DNA of 64,000 bases. Source: JAWXUK01 sp044432725 (GTDB taxonomy: Bacteria; Bacillota; Clostridia; Oscillospirales; Oscillospiraceae). The notes beneath the pieces are model-generated. The model made no database searches. It saw only the letters and a list, made by a program, of their open reading frames with translations, and was not told the origin of the DNA. Every line of letters begins with the position of its first letter. Positions within the stretch are counted from its first letter, which is position 1. Location: assembly GCA_044432725.1 (NCBI GenBank), contig JAWXUL010000007.1, positions 62,001 through 126,000 of the forward strand, given 5' to 3'. Shown piece by piece: positions 49,433 to 59,182 of this stretch. The position numbers and the translations under genes are program-made.

Positions 49433-51400
49433 CTATTTTAATTTAAACTCCCCAATCATTTCTTGTAAGCCTTGGGCGAAAATGGACAGTTCTTCACTGG
49501 TAGAGGCACTTTCCTCCGAGGTGGCAGAGGTATTGGCGATGACTCTTGAAATTTCTTCCATACTGTGAGAAATACGCTCCACAGCCTGAGATTGTCGTTC
49601 CATAGCAAGAGAAATTTCGTCGGTTCCTTGGACAGCGAAGTCCACTTCTTGAACGATTTTTTTCATATTTTCAGCTGTGTCAAAGGCGATTTTCCGTCCA
49701 CTGGCGATGGCTCGTATGGTGGCATCCACCAGACCAGAGGTGGCATCGACGTGATTGGAAGAGCGAATGGATAGATTTCTCACCTCGTCTGCCACCACGG
49801 CAAAGCCTCTGCCGGCAGTGCCTGCTCTGGCTGCTTCTACAGAAGCATTCAGGGCTAAGATATTGGTTTGGAAGGCGATGTCTTCGATTCCTTTGATGAT
49901 ATCTTCGATTTTTCGTGCTGATTCTGAAATTTCTTCCATGGCAAGCACTAATTCTTCCAGTTGCTCACTGCCCAAACGCACCTCGTCCCCTGTGCGGTGG
50001 ACCACTTCTTTGATTTCCGTGGCTCTTTTGGTGGAGTTGTCCACTTCTTGGGTGATGGTAGAAAAAGCGTTGACCAGTTCTTGGGAAGATGCTTCTTGTT
50101 GGGCAGAGCCCTCTGCCAGATTCACAGCAGAAGCAGAGACCACCCCAGCAGCGCTGTTCACCTCCACTGAGGATTGGGCGATATCCAAAAGAGTTTGGGT
50201 CAGGGTCTCTTTGATGGTATTTAAGGATTGGAGCAAGGGGGCGAAATCCCCAACATAGACTTCTGGGAATTGGCTTTCCACGGTAAAGTCCCCCAGTGCC
50301 ATGGCTTCTAAAAAGATTTCTTCATCTTGTAGCACCATAGCGATGGAATTTGTGATGGCTTCGGTGCTTTTCGCCAGTAAACCCGCTTCGTCGTTACTGG
50401 TCACCACAGGCATAGGGGAAAAGACATCCCCTTGGGACAGACAGGTAATGCGTTCCACGCATTGCTTGATGGGATGGATAAACCGTTTCACGCTGCGTAT
50501 ATTCAAAAAGATACACAATGCCACAGAAAAGATACTGGATATCAGGGCAAAGTACATCACAGAGTAAAAATGAGTTAAAAACTCGTTGCTGTCTGCTGTG
50601 GTAATTAAAATCCACCCATCTGTGCCACTGATGGGGGTGAAACCTGCCACACGATTGCCAGTGGGCGCCCAATAATTTGAAAAACCGATCTCACCGATTT
50701 TTGCCTTTTCTTCCATGGCAAGTTGGGTTTCCGTTTTCTCTAAATGATTGCTTGCGCCGAGAGAAACCCCCGTTTCAATCTCTTCGTCGATAATGACTTC
50801 CCCAGTTGTTGTAATGATATATGTTTTCCCAGAGACCCCCACAGTGGTGCTTTCAGCAATGCTGACGAGATAATCATAATCGGATATCATGTAAAAAACG
50901 CCAATGATTTTGTTTTCGTAGACAGCAGGGGTAGAAATAATGAAATAATGCCCCTCACTGTCGATTTGTGGGGAGGAAATATAGGTGCGATAATTCTCTA
51001 AAGGACGGGTGAAGAAATCTGCTCCACTGTGATTTTCCCCTGTCATATAGTCGTTTCCTTCTAAATCCACATAGGAAGTGAAAGCCCAATAAATTTCACT
51101 TTTGTTTTTGAGTCGTTCCACCACTTTGTCTCGATTGGCTGCTGGATTTTCGAAATAGGGGCTATCGCTTATGCCATTCATACAAAGGGTGTAGATAGAA
51201 AATTCCTTGGTCAGGGTGCTGGCTCCATTCTCTGCCAGTTGCTTCATGGTTAAAGTAAGGGTGTCTTGTGTCAAGACAGAAGCAGTACTAAGCATCAAAG
51301 CAATCATCACTACATTTAAAATACACAGATTGATTGTATTTTTGCTGACTAATTTTTTCTGAATGGAAACAAATTTTTCTTCTTTCTTGGGGCTTTTCAT
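49433..51400 (-). CDS. Methyl-accepting chemotaxis protein with dCache sensor
   Basis: 655 residues. TM1 at about 22-46 (NTINLCILNVVMIALMLSTASVL), extracellular double-Cache domain to about 275 (YWAFTSYVDLEGNDYMTGENHSGADFF, TYIITTTGEVIIDEE), TM2 (SVMYFALISSIFSVALCIFL), HAMP, then the long signalling coil with tip IEDIAFQTNILALNASVEAARAGTAGRGFAVVADEVRNLS. Senses a small extracellular ligand and controls CheA. No GCCGATA promoter seen upstream. No CheR/CheB-binding pentapeptide at the C-terminus (ends GEFKLK). Confidence 0.95.
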   Translation of the reverse strand: MKSPKKEEKFVSIQKKLVSKNTINLCILNVVMIALMLSTASVLTQDTLTLTMKQLAENGASTLTKEFSIYTLCMNGISDSPYFENPAANRDKVVERLKNKSEIYWAFTSYVDLEGNDYMTGENHSGADFFTRPLENYRTYISSPQIDSEGHYFIISTPAVYENKIIGVFYMISDYDYLVSIAESTTVGVSGKTYIITTTGEVIIDEEIETGVSLGASNHLEKTETQLAMEEKAKIGEIGFSNYWAPTGNRVAGFTPISGTDGWILITTADSNEFLTHFYSVMYFALISSIFSVALCIFLNIRSVKRFIHPIKQCVERITCLSQGDVFSPMPVVTSNDEAGLLAKSTEAITNSIAMVLQDEEIFLEAMALGDFTVESQFPEVYVGDFAPLLQSLNTIKETLTQTLLDIAQSSVEVNSAAGVVSASAVNLAEGSAQQEASSQELVNAFSTITQEVDNSTKRATEIKEVVHRTGDEVRLGSEQLEELVLAMEEISESARKIEDIIKGIEDIAFQTNILALNASVEAARAGTAGRGFAVVADEVRNLSIRSSNHVDATSGLVDATIRAIASGRKIAFDTAENMKKIVQEVDFAVQGTDEISLAMERQSQAVERISHSMEEISRVIANTSATSEESASTSEELSIFAQGLQEMIGEFKLK

Positions 51401-51620
51401 ACTTTATCTCCTTTTTTGGGGGGATTAAAAACACAGAAAACATATTCTGTTTTATTTCTGAATCAACATCATCACAAAGTCGTCTCAAGAAAAAAGCTTA
51501 TGCTTCTTGTAAGAGGACAGAAAATGTTACAATACTTACCATTATAGCATATCCTGTCAAATTTGACAAGGTTTATTGAAAAATCTGTTTTATTGCTGAG
51601 AGAGGAAATGGGAAGGAGAT

Positions 51621-51661
51621 AAAAAAACCGACAAATGGAAGTTCCATCTGTCGATTTTTTT
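51621..51661 (-). terminator. Terminator of manA (symmetrical)
   Basis: CGACA-A-ATGGAA / TTCCAT-C-TGTCG palindrome flanked by seven A and six T. The remainder of the 300-bp gap between the chemoreceptor and manA genes shows nothing else. Confidence 0.75.
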
Positions 51662-51700
51662 CATGAAATGAGTCAAGATAATGATAAGAGCAATACCTTT

Positions 51701-52789
51701 TTACAACTTTTTAGGCAAGCATTGGAGGAGTTCCAGATTTCCTTGGAAATGCAGAGAGGGGATCGAGGCAGGGAGGAGGAGGAACTCCCCTTTTTGACAA
51801 GGACAGCTTTCCCAATCTGTTTGGATGGTTCCTTGTCCCTTGGTGACAATCCACACAGACAGTTGCATTGTCATGGGAAGCTCCAGATTTTCTTGGACGG
51901 TAATCCGTTGGAAAGAGAATAAATCTGTATATCTGTCGTCTAAAAAGCTTTCCACCACACCCCTTGTGGAATTTTCCTTCATCACAGGAGAAATTTTCCA
52001 TTTCTCCAAGGTTTCCTCTAAGGATAAGCCGTCATAATGAAAACAATCCAACATTTTTTCCACACCCACCCCTTGATGGCACAGTGTTTCGTGGATTTTC
52101 AAACCACTGGGGGTGGTGAGTTCTGTGCGCATGGTATAGTCTGTAGGTTCTTGGATTTCTGCCAAAAAACATCCAGAGCCAATGGCATGGGGCAAACCAC
52201 CAGGAATGAAAAAGCTGTCTCCAGCTTTCACAGGAATTTTGTGCAAGGAATCTAACATGGCGGGTATGTCTTGGCGATGAAATAAATCTGCCCATAAATC
52301 TTTGGTCACATGAGGCTTGAAGCCAAAATACACAGAAGGCACCTCTCCGTCCACGGAAAAGGTGTCTAAGATATACCAAGATTCTGTTTTGCCATAATCT
52401 GAGTGCAAGATTTCTTTGGCAAATTTTTTGTCTGGATGTACTTGGATGGTCAATCTTTCTTGGGCGTCGATAAGCTTGATGAGCATACCCGCATGCTTGC
52501 CCAGAACCTCTAAATGTTTTTTTCCAAAATAGTTTTCTGGATTCTCTTCTAAAATCTCAGCGAGGAGAGGCATTTGGGGAAGATTTTCCACTCGGCTTAA
52601 TCCTTCAGGGATTTCTTCTCGTCCAGGATTGGTGGCACGGGTACAGCTCCCAACCCAATCTTCGGGGAAATTTCCATTTTCCCCAGTGGTTCTGCCATGA
52701 AAGGCATCGATGCAAACACCCCCTTGATAGGTGCGCCATACTCTGGTTTCAGAGAGTTTTAAAATTTTCTTTCCCTGTTCTGGATTCAT
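51701..52789 (-). CDS. manA: Mannose-6-phosphate isomerase, class I
   Basis: 362 residues, cupin-fold zinc enzyme interconverting mannose-6-phosphate and fructose-6-phosphate. RVWRTYQGG, LIDAQERLTIQVHPD (Gln and His ligands), GKTESWYIL (Glu ligand) and FIPGGLPHAIGSGCFLAEIQEPTDYTMR (His ligand) are as expected. Of the short Firmicutes type. Its promoter lies at 52850-52878. Confidence 0.92.
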   Translation of the reverse strand: MNPEQGKKILKLSETRVWRTYQGGVCIDAFHGRTTGENGNFPEDWVGSCTRATNPGREEIPEGLSRVENLPQMPLLAEILEENPENYFGKKHLEVLGKHAGMLIKLIDAQERLTIQVHPDKKFAKEILHSDYGKTESWYILDTFSVDGEVPSVYFGFKPHVTKDLWADLFHRQDIPAMLDSLHKIPVKAGDSFFIPGGLPHAIGSGCFLAEIQEPTDYTMRTELTTPSGLKIHETLCHQGVGVEKMLDCFHYDGLSLEETLEKWKISPVMKENSTRGVVESFLDDRYTDLFSFQRITVQENLELPMTMQLSVWIVTKGQGTIQTDWESCPCQKGEFLLLPASIPSLHFQGNLELLQCLPKKL

Positions 52790-52849
52790 AATCTGCCTTC
52801 TTTCTTTTTGCTTTTTCCCACTGATTTGTAAGCTTTTTTTTATAAAATA

Positions 52850-52878
52850 AGTATATCAGAAATGAAAGAAGCCGTCAA
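52850..52878 (-). promoter_or_regulatory. Predicted sigma-A promoter of manA
   Basis: Minus strand: TTGACG (52878-52873), 17-bp spacer, TATACT (52855-52850). Confidence 0.7.
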
Positions 52879-52884
52879 GACCTC

Positions 52885-52918
52885 TTGCGTATCAGCTGGT
52901 ATTATGATATGATACCAG
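52885..52918 (+). promoter_or_regulatory. Promoter with overlapping palindrome before the GtrII-like gene
   Basis: TTGCGT (52885-52890), 17-bp spacer, TATGAT (52908-52913). The inverted repeat CTGGTAT-N9-ATACCAG (52896-52918) covers the spacer and -10, as an operator would. Confidence 0.55.
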
Positions 52919-52955
52919 TATGATGATAGAACAAATGGAACAGAAAGGGGACCCC

Positions 52956-54446
52956 ATGACACGAGACAATCAAAAGCTTTTGGGTTATACCCTGTTTTTT
53001 TTCTTATTGGCACATGGCTATGGTCTTTGCTCACACTTTCTTGCCCATGATTCCTTGGGGGAATTTGTGATGATTTCCAATCTTTCCGACAATTTTGTGG
53101 GGAAGATCTCCAAAGGTCGCTTCGCCCAAGTCTTGGTATATTTTATACGAGGAAATATCGCTGTGCCATGGCTTGTGTCCTGTATCGCCATTTGTTTGTA
53201 TGCCTTGTCAGCATGGCTTTTAAGAAAGCTTTTCCCTAAGATTCAGCCCCTATTATTGGTGGGACTGCTCAGCACAAATGTGGCATTTGCCTTTACCCTT
53301 GGGTTTTATGTCCATGAAATGGATATGTTTGCGCTGGCTATTTTTCTGGCTGTTTTGGCTGTGTATCTCACCAAAAACTATAAATATGGACCATTTTTTG
53401 CTCCCTTGCTGTTGGGACTTGTTTGTGGATTGTATCAGGCTTATTTTTCTGTGGCTGTGGCATTGTTTTTATTACTGCTCTCCCAAGAAATTTTCCAAGG
53501 AGCAGAGACGAAACAGGTTTTCTTAAAAGGGATTCGCTGGTTTTTTGTGCTGTTTTTTGGACTTGTTTCTTATTATCTCATGAATTTCTGTTTGTTAAAA
53601 GGATTGAATATCAGTCCCACAGAGATGCCCAGTCGAGTGCCCACTTTATCAGAATTGTTTGATTTGTTCGGAGAAGAGGGGCTATTGACCAAACTCTCTT
53701 TGTTGTATCAAGAGTTTTTTTCTTTTTTCTTATCTCCTGTGACCCATTCCTCTCTTTTGGTGGGGATTTGCAATTTGATTTTGCTCTTGTCCTGTTTGGC
53801 GATTCTTTTCTATCAATGTAATCAAAAGAAAATTTCTTTCACTGGATTGGGACTGTTCCTTCTATTTTTACTCCTTTTTCCTTTTGGGGTGAATTTGGCA
53901 AGCTTTTTCATTGATTACAGCCATGATTTGATGTATCTCCCCTTTATTTTCCTTTACTTTTTCCCTCTCCTACTGATGGAAGAGGAAAAAATCACAAAAT
54001 ATATTTTGTCTGTTACCATGCTTTTGATTTTCTGGCAAAATATCATTTATTGCAATCAGCTTTATCTACGGCAAAATCTTGCCTATCAAAATACCCTTTC
54101 TACCATGACAAGAGTGCTAGATGATATCGAGGATGTCCCAGATTATGTGGTGGGAGAAACCCCTGTTCTTTTTTGTGGGGTGATGACCCAAAGCCCTGTG
54201 TCAAATTTGCCAGAATATCTGTCAGATTTAGATGGTTATGTCTTAAAGGACAGCCTTTATTCCGTGGATTATTATGAAATCACATGGGCATATCTCAGCT
54301 TTATTTTGGGGTATCCTGTGAATTTTTCCCAAGAGTTTCATCTGGTTCATGAGGCAGAAGTGATGGAAATGCCTCCTTTCCCCTATGATGGTTATTGTAA
54401 AATGGTGGATGGGGTTTTGGTGGTGAATTGGTTGGATCGAAGATAA
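52956..54446 (+). CDS. GtrII-like polytopic membrane glycosyltransferase
   Basis: 496 residues with about ten hydrophobic helices from YTLFFFLLAHGYGLCSHF to YILSVTMLLIFWQNIIY, then a C-terminal hydrophilic domain of about 100 residues. After the first helix, SLGEFVMISNLSDNFVGKISKGRFAQVL resembles the start of GtrII glucosyltransferases, which add glucose to surface polymers from a lipid-linked donor. No bactoprenol glucosyltransferase or flippase partner gene is adjacent. ATG 52956 is preceded by AAAGGGG; ATG 52920 has none. Divergent from manA. Confidence 0.7.
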   Translation: MTRDNQKLLGYTLFFFLLAHGYGLCSHFLAHDSLGEFVMISNLSDNFVGKISKGRFAQVLVYFIRGNIAVPWLVSCIAICLYALSAWLLRKLFPKIQPLLLVGLLSTNVAFAFTLGFYVHEMDMFALAIFLAVLAVYLTKNYKYGPFFAPLLLGLVCGLYQAYFSVAVALFLLLLSQEIFQGAETKQVFLKGIRWFFVLFFGLVSYYLMNFCLLKGLNISPTEMPSRVPTLSELFDLFGEEGLLTKLSLLYQEFFSFFLSPVTHSSLLVGICNLILLLSCLAILFYQCNQKKISFTGLGLFLLFLLLFPFGVNLASFFIDYSHDLMYLPFIFLYFFPLLLMEEEKITKYILSVTMLLIFWQNIIYCNQLYLRQNLAYQNTLSTMTRVLDDIEDVPDYVVGETPVLFCGVMTQSPVSNLPEYLSDLDGYVLKDSLYSVDYYEITWAYLSFILGYPVNFSQEFHLVHEAEVMEMPPFPYDGYCKMVDGVLVVNWLDRR

Positions 54447-54480
54447 CTCTGTAAAAAAACAAGAATCTAACGACAAAAAT

Positions 54481-54520
54481 AAAGGACTCTCTTTGTGCTT
54501 CACAAAGAGAGTCCTTTTTT
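54481..54520. terminator. Bidirectional terminator between GtrII-like gene and gdhA
   Basis: Perfect 17-bp stem AAAGGACTCTCTTTGTG-CTT-CACAAAGAGAGTCCTTT with a T-run on the plus side and TTTATTTTT on the minus side. Confidence 0.92.
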
Positions 54521-54529
54521 GATGAGATA

Positions 54530-55876
54530 TCAGTAAGCAACCCCTTGGGCAATCATGGCAGAGCAAACTTTTTCAAAACCGGCGATATTGGCACCAGCCA
54601 CAAAGTTTCCTTCCATGCCATATTTAGCAGCAGCTTGGGCAGAGTTTGCGAAAATCGTTTCCATAATGTCTTTTAATTTCCCATCTACTTCTTCGAAAGT
54701 CCAAGAAAGACGATAAGAGTTTTGGCTCATCTCCAGACCAGACACGGCAACGCCACCTGCATTGGCTGCTTTGGCAGGACCTACCATCACCTTTGCATTT
54801 AAAAAGGCTGAAATGGCTTGGGGGGTACAAGGCATATTTGCCCCTTCAGCAACGGCGATACAGCCATTGGCAATCAGTGCTTTGGCATCCTCGATCAACA
54901 ATTCGTTTTGGGTGGCACAAGGCAAGGCGACATCACATTTCACAGACCACACTCCAGTGCCTTGGGTATATTTTGCAGAAGAGCGAGCCTTTGCGTATTC
55001 AGTCAAGCGAGCACGTTGGACTTCTTTGATTTCTCGTAGCAAAGCAACGTCAATGCCTTCTGGGTCATGAATCCAACCAGTGGAATCAGAGACAGTGACA
55101 GGTGTTCCACCTAATTCATATACTTTTTGGCAAGCATAAATGGCAACGTTACCAGAGCCAGAGACAGTCACTGTTTTTCCTTGGAAGCTGTCTCCTTTGG
55201 AGGCTAACATGGCTTGGGTGTAATAACAAAGACCATAGCCAGTGGCTTCAGTACGAGCCAAAGAGCCACCCCAATCCAAACCTTTTCCAGTCAAAACCCC
55301 AGCAAATTCGTTGCGAAGGCGTTTGTATTGCCCATACATAAAGCCAACTTCTCTGGCGCCCACCCCAATATCTCCAGCGGGAACGTCGGTGAATTGACCG
55401 ATGTGTTTTGATAATTCTGTCATAAAGGATTGGCAAAAACGCATGATTTCTCCATCAGATTTTCCCTTTGGATCAAAATCAGAGCCACCTTTCCCACCAC
55501 CCATGGGCAGTGTGGTCAGCGCATTTTTGAAAATTTGTTCAAAGCCCAAAAACTTCACCACTGATTGGGTCACTGTGGGGTGTAGGCGCAAACCACCTTT
55601 ATAAGGACCGATGGCTGAGTTAAATTGAACACGATAACCACGGTTTACTTGGACAGTGCCTTTGTCATCTACCCAAGAAACACGGAAAGAGATGATTCTT
55701 TCTGGTTCGGTGATTCGTTCTAAAATGCCATTTGCTTCAATTTCAGGACGTGCCATTGTCACAGGTTCCAAAGACTCCAAAACCTCTTCCACAGCTTGCA
55801 TGAATTCAGGTTCGTGACCGTTTCTTGCTTTTACAGCTTCGTAAACTCTTTTCACATATTCGCTCTTAAATTCCAT
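54530..55876 (-). CDS. gdhA: NADP-specific glutamate dehydrogenase
   Basis: 448 residues, hexameric class I enzyme. Aminates 2-oxoglutarate. PYKGGLRLHPTVTQSVVKFLGFEQIFKNALT, GGGKGGSDFDPKGKSDGEIMRFCQSF (catalytic Lys region), TDVPAGDIGVGAREVGFMYGQY and VSGSGNVAIYACQK (nucleotide site) are all present. TAGGAGG SD. A predicted promoter at 56097-56125 gives a leader of about 210 nt that includes a GACTTTTT/AAAAAGTC stem. Confidence 0.97.
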   Translation of the reverse strand: MEFKSEYVKRVYEAVKARNGHEPEFMQAVEEVLESLEPVTMARPEIEANGILERITEPERIISFRVSWVDDKGTVQVNRGYRVQFNSAIGPYKGGLRLHPTVTQSVVKFLGFEQIFKNALTTLPMGGGKGGSDFDPKGKSDGEIMRFCQSFMTELSKHIGQFTDVPAGDIGVGAREVGFMYGQYKRLRNEFAGVLTGKGLDWGGSLARTEATGYGLCYYTQAMLASKGDSFQGKTVTVSGSGNVAIYACQKVYELGGTPVTVSDSTGWIHDPEGIDVALLREIKEVQRARLTEYAKARSSAKYTQGTGVWSVKCDVALPCATQNELLIEDAKALIANGCIAVAEGANMPCTPQAISAFLNAKVMVGPAKAANAGGVAVSGLEMSQNSYRLSWTFEEVDGKLKDIMETIFANSAQAAAKYGMEGNFVAGANIAGFEKVCSAMIAQGVAY

Positions 55877-56096
55877 TTTATTGCCTCCTAAAAATTACAA
55901 ATAATATAGACTTTTTTAAAATAAGTTTAAAAAGTCAAAATAAGGCATCTCTCTATCCTATCTGTTTTCAAAGATTTTCCAAAAATCAGGTCTTTACAAG
56001 AATAGTATGTTTTAACTGGATCATTCTTGAAATAACGACTTTTTGGAACAATCTTCCATAAAACATGAGTGGATTTTACCCAGATACCTAGATAAT

Positions 56097-56125
56097 AGTA
56101 TACACTGGAAGGAAAAAATATGCAA
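56097..56125 (-). promoter_or_regulatory. Predicted gdhA promoter
   Basis: Minus strand: TTGCAT (56125-56120), 17-bp spacer, TATACT (56102-56097). It lies in the 428-bp gap 55877-56304, where I see no gene. Confidence 0.6.
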
Positions 56126-56304
56126 GTAAAAATTCACGAAAAATGAATCTTTTTTTACTTAAAATATAACTTTCAAAGAAATGCAAGGGTTATTGCACGA
56201 AATACTGTTATTTCCCTTATCTGCTGGGCAATCCCTTGCAAATGAAATATTATTTGCAAAAAATGGAATTGATATTGACACAAATTTAATTTTACAGTAT
56301 ACTT

Positions 56305-57654
56305 TTAGGATGTAACAGTGTTTCGATAAATGCGAAAAGCCAGTATGCTGACAAAAATCATTGCTAGGGTTTCTGCCAAGACAAAGGAGTACCAAACAGC
56401 ATTGATGCCATAGCATTGAGAGAAGAAATAGGCACAGGGCAGATGAATCACCAGCTGACGTGCCACGGTACAAAGCAAACTGGTCATGCCTTTCCCCACA
56501 GCTTGGAACATACAGGATAGGATAATACAAATACCAGAAGCAGGGAAGCAGTAAGAGATAATTTTCACAGCTGGTACACCAAGGAGGAGCATCTCTTCCC
56601 CAGCCCCTTCTTCCATAAACAGACGAATGAGCCATTCTGGGAAGCATTGGAATAACAGCGTCCCCAAGACCATAATGGCACTGGCATAGCCCAAAGAAAG
56701 ATATAAGGTTTGTAAAAATCGTTTGGGTTCTTTGGCTCCATAATTAAAAGCCAGAATGGGGATCATGCCGTTGGTCAAACCATAAACAGGCATAAAGACA
56801 AAGGATTGCAGCTTGAAATAAACCCCTAAGACTGCCGTTGCTGTGGCTGAAAAGCCGAGTAAAATTTTATTTAATTGAAATACTAAAACAGAAGCAGAAG
56901 TCCCCATTGCCATGGAGGGCAAGGCGATTGCCAGAATTTCTTTGTCGATGTGCCATTGTGGGCGAAAGCCTATAAACTGAAATTTCAGCTCTGGATTGTG
57001 TTTCCAATTAAAATAAATATTCAGCACAAGAGAGGTTGTTTGTCCAATAATGGTGGCATAAGCAGCACCTTGCACCTCCATTCTGGGCATTCCCAACAGA
57101 CCAAAAATTAAAATGGGGTCCAGAATAATGTTCACAACAGCACCGATGCCTTGGGACATCATGGTATACATGGTGCGACCTGTGGCTTGTAAGGTTCTTT
57201 CTGTGGTGATGGTGAAATAAAGGGAAATGCTGAAAAAACAGCAAATAAACAGATATTCTTCTCCATAAGACAGAATTTCTGTAATGTTTGTCTGGTCTGC
57301 GAAAAATGGCTTTACCCCCCAAAGACCAAAAGCCATTGTGATGATACTGGCGATCATGGTAATAAAAAGCCCATTCATGGCAGTATCTGTGGCTTTTTTC
57401 TCCTTTCTCTCTCCCAAACTTTTGGATAAGACAGCATTCATCCCCAAAGAAATCCCCACAGCTACAGCGATCATGGTGTTTTGCACAGGGAAGGCAAGGG
57501 AAATCGCATTCAGGGCATTTTCGTTGATTTTTGCCACGAAAATACTGTCTACCACATTGTATAAACCCTGAATGGTCATGGAAATGATAATCGGCAAAGC
57601 AACATTGATCAATAATTTGTTGACAGGCATGGTTGCCATTTTGTTTTGTGGCAT
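56305..57654 (-). CDS. MATE-family efflux protein
   Basis: 449 residues, about 12 helices. Begins MPQNKMATMPVNKLLINVALPIIISMTIQGLYNVVDSIFVAKI, typical of the MepA/clostridial MATE branch; the second half starts at KEILAIALPSMAMGTSASVL. Third MATE gene in the window, dissimilar enough from the others not to be a recent duplicate. SD AGGTGG. Divergent from the DUF362 gene; about 130 bp between them. Confidence 0.92.
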   Translation of the reverse strand: MPQNKMATMPVNKLLINVALPIIISMTIQGLYNVVDSIFVAKINENALNAISLAFPVQNTMIAVAVGISLGMNAVLSKSLGERKEKKATDTAMNGLFITMIASIITMAFGLWGVKPFFADQTNITEILSYGEEYLFICCFFSISLYFTITTERTLQATGRTMYTMMSQGIGAVVNIILDPILIFGLLGMPRMEVQGAAYATIIGQTTSLVLNIYFNWKHNPELKFQFIGFRPQWHIDKEILAIALPSMAMGTSASVLVFQLNKILLGFSATATAVLGVYFKLQSFVFMPVYGLTNGMIPILAFNYGAKEPKRFLQTLYLSLGYASAIMVLGTLLFQCFPEWLIRLFMEEGAGEEMLLLGVPAVKIISYCFPASGICIILSCMFQAVGKGMTSLLCTVARQLVIHLPCAYFFSQCYGINAVWYSFVLAETLAMIFVSILAFRIYRNTVTS

Positions 57655-57783
57655 AAAACCACCTACTTTCTTATGTTCCTCTTTGGTATGTCACTCTTTC
57701 TTATGTCCCATCATTATATGGTAAGAAAAAACCTTTGTCAATGAAAAAATAAAATGAAAATGAAAATGAAAGAGAAGAATCTG

Positions 57784-58932
57784 ATGGATAAAAATGTTTA
57801 TTTCGCCTCTTGCTCTGGTTATGAGCAAGAAGAGGTGGTTCAAAAAATAGAAACACTGTTCTCCCAACTGGAAGTGGAAAACATGACAGGAAAGAAAATC
57901 TTGTTAAAGCCAAATCTTCTGTCCAAATCCTCTCCAGAAAAGGCAATCACAACCCACCCTGAAGTGGTGCGTGGGGTGATCATCGCTTGCAAAAAACGGG
58001 GTGCCACTGATATTATGATTGCGGATTCTGCTGGGGGATTGTACAATCCCAAACAGTCTAAAGGACTGTACCAAGGCTGTGGCATAGAGAAAATCGCTTT
58101 GGAAGAAGGGGTTCGTTTGTACACAGATTGCCAGTGGAAGGATGTGCCATGCACAGGGGAAAAAGTCTCTGGCTTTAAAATTTTGGAACCAGTGTTAGAA
58201 GCTGATATTTTCATCAATCTGCCCAAATGCAAAACCCACTCCATGATGGGCATGACGGCTGCTTGTAAAAATCTTTTTGGCTGTATTCCTGGTTTGGATA
58301 AATCCCAATGGCACACTCGATTTCCCCAAAAAGAAGACTTTGGGGCTATGCTTGTGGATCTGTTTCAGCTGATTCCACCTAGTTTTTCCATCTTAGATGG
58401 GATACTTGCCATGGAAGGAGATGGCCCAGGGAGTGGTACGCCACGTTCTTTGGGCTTGCTGATGGCAAGCTGTGACAGTTTAGGACTGGATCTTGCTCTG
58501 GCTGAGATGATGGGTTTTCCCAAGATTGCTTATTTAGAAGCAGCCAAAAAACGTGGCATTTGTGCAGAGCAGTTTGACCCTTCTTTGGCACAAGGAGAAT
58601 CAGCGCTGTTTGCCCCCATCTCTCATTGGGTGCTTCCCAAAAGTTATGAAAAGGGTGCCAGTAGTGACACTACCTTTTCCCAATTTCTTCCCAAAGCCTT
58701 CCGACCCTTGGGGAAACGGATAGAGGCTTCCTTGGCACCTCGTCCTGTGGTGCTGCCCTCTCTTTGTGTGGGATGCAAAAAATGTGCAGAGATTTGTAGC
58801 AAAGACGCTATCATTTTTCAAGGTAATCAGGCGAAAATCAAGAAAAAAGATTGCATTTCCTGTTTCTGTTGCCATGAAGTTTGTCCTGTGAAGGCGATCG
58901 AGATTAAAACATCTAAGTTCTTTTCCCACTAA
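57784..58932 (+). CDS. DUF362 protein with two 4Fe-4S ferredoxin motifs
   Basis: About 382 residues from ATG 57784 (weak GAGAAG SD; the ATGs at 57754 onward have none). The DUF362 domain (about 1-300) has KILLKPNLLSKSSPEKAITTHPEVV, IADSAGG, ADIFINLPKCKTHSMMGMTAACKNLFG and ILDGILAMEGDGPGSGTP. The C-terminus has two clusters, CVGCKKCAEICS and CISCFCCHEVCP. Likely a redox protein or an iron-sulfur flavoenzyme of anaerobes; the reaction is not known. Confidence 0.88.
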   Translation: MDKNVYFASCSGYEQEEVVQKIETLFSQLEVENMTGKKILLKPNLLSKSSPEKAITTHPEVVRGVIIACKKRGATDIMIADSAGGLYNPKQSKGLYQGCGIEKIALEEGVRLYTDCQWKDVPCTGEKVSGFKILEPVLEADIFINLPKCKTHSMMGMTAACKNLFGCIPGLDKSQWHTRFPQKEDFGAMLVDLFQLIPPSFSILDGILAMEGDGPGSGTPRSLGLLMASCDSLGLDLALAEMMGFPKIAYLEAAKKRGICAEQFDPSLAQGESALFAPISHWVLPKSYEKGASSDTTFSQFLPKAFRPLGKRIEASLAPRPVVLPSLCVGCKKCAEICSKDAIIFQGNQAKIKKKDCISCFCCHEVCPVKAIEIKTSKFFSH

Positions 58933-59182
58933 AATAGCCTGTAGACAGGAGAGAGATTTTGCAAATTCCTTAAAAAATCCTTAATTTTTCAAAAAAACTC
59001 TTGTTTTCTTCTTTTCTTTCAGGTATAATAATATAAGAACTTTAACGTTTTTTTGAGAAGCGAAAGAATCCTTCTTTAAAAGTCACTGTTTTTTTAAGAA
59101 ACAGACGTTTCTAAGAATAAAAATGCCGATAAAATACCGATTGGGTAACAGGCAATCCTGATAGAAAACGAGGCAGATATTT

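Noticed and set aside
56159..56647. 162-codon minus-strand ORF
   Set aside because: It overlaps the MATE gene in another frame; the MATE frame has full family similarity and this one has none.
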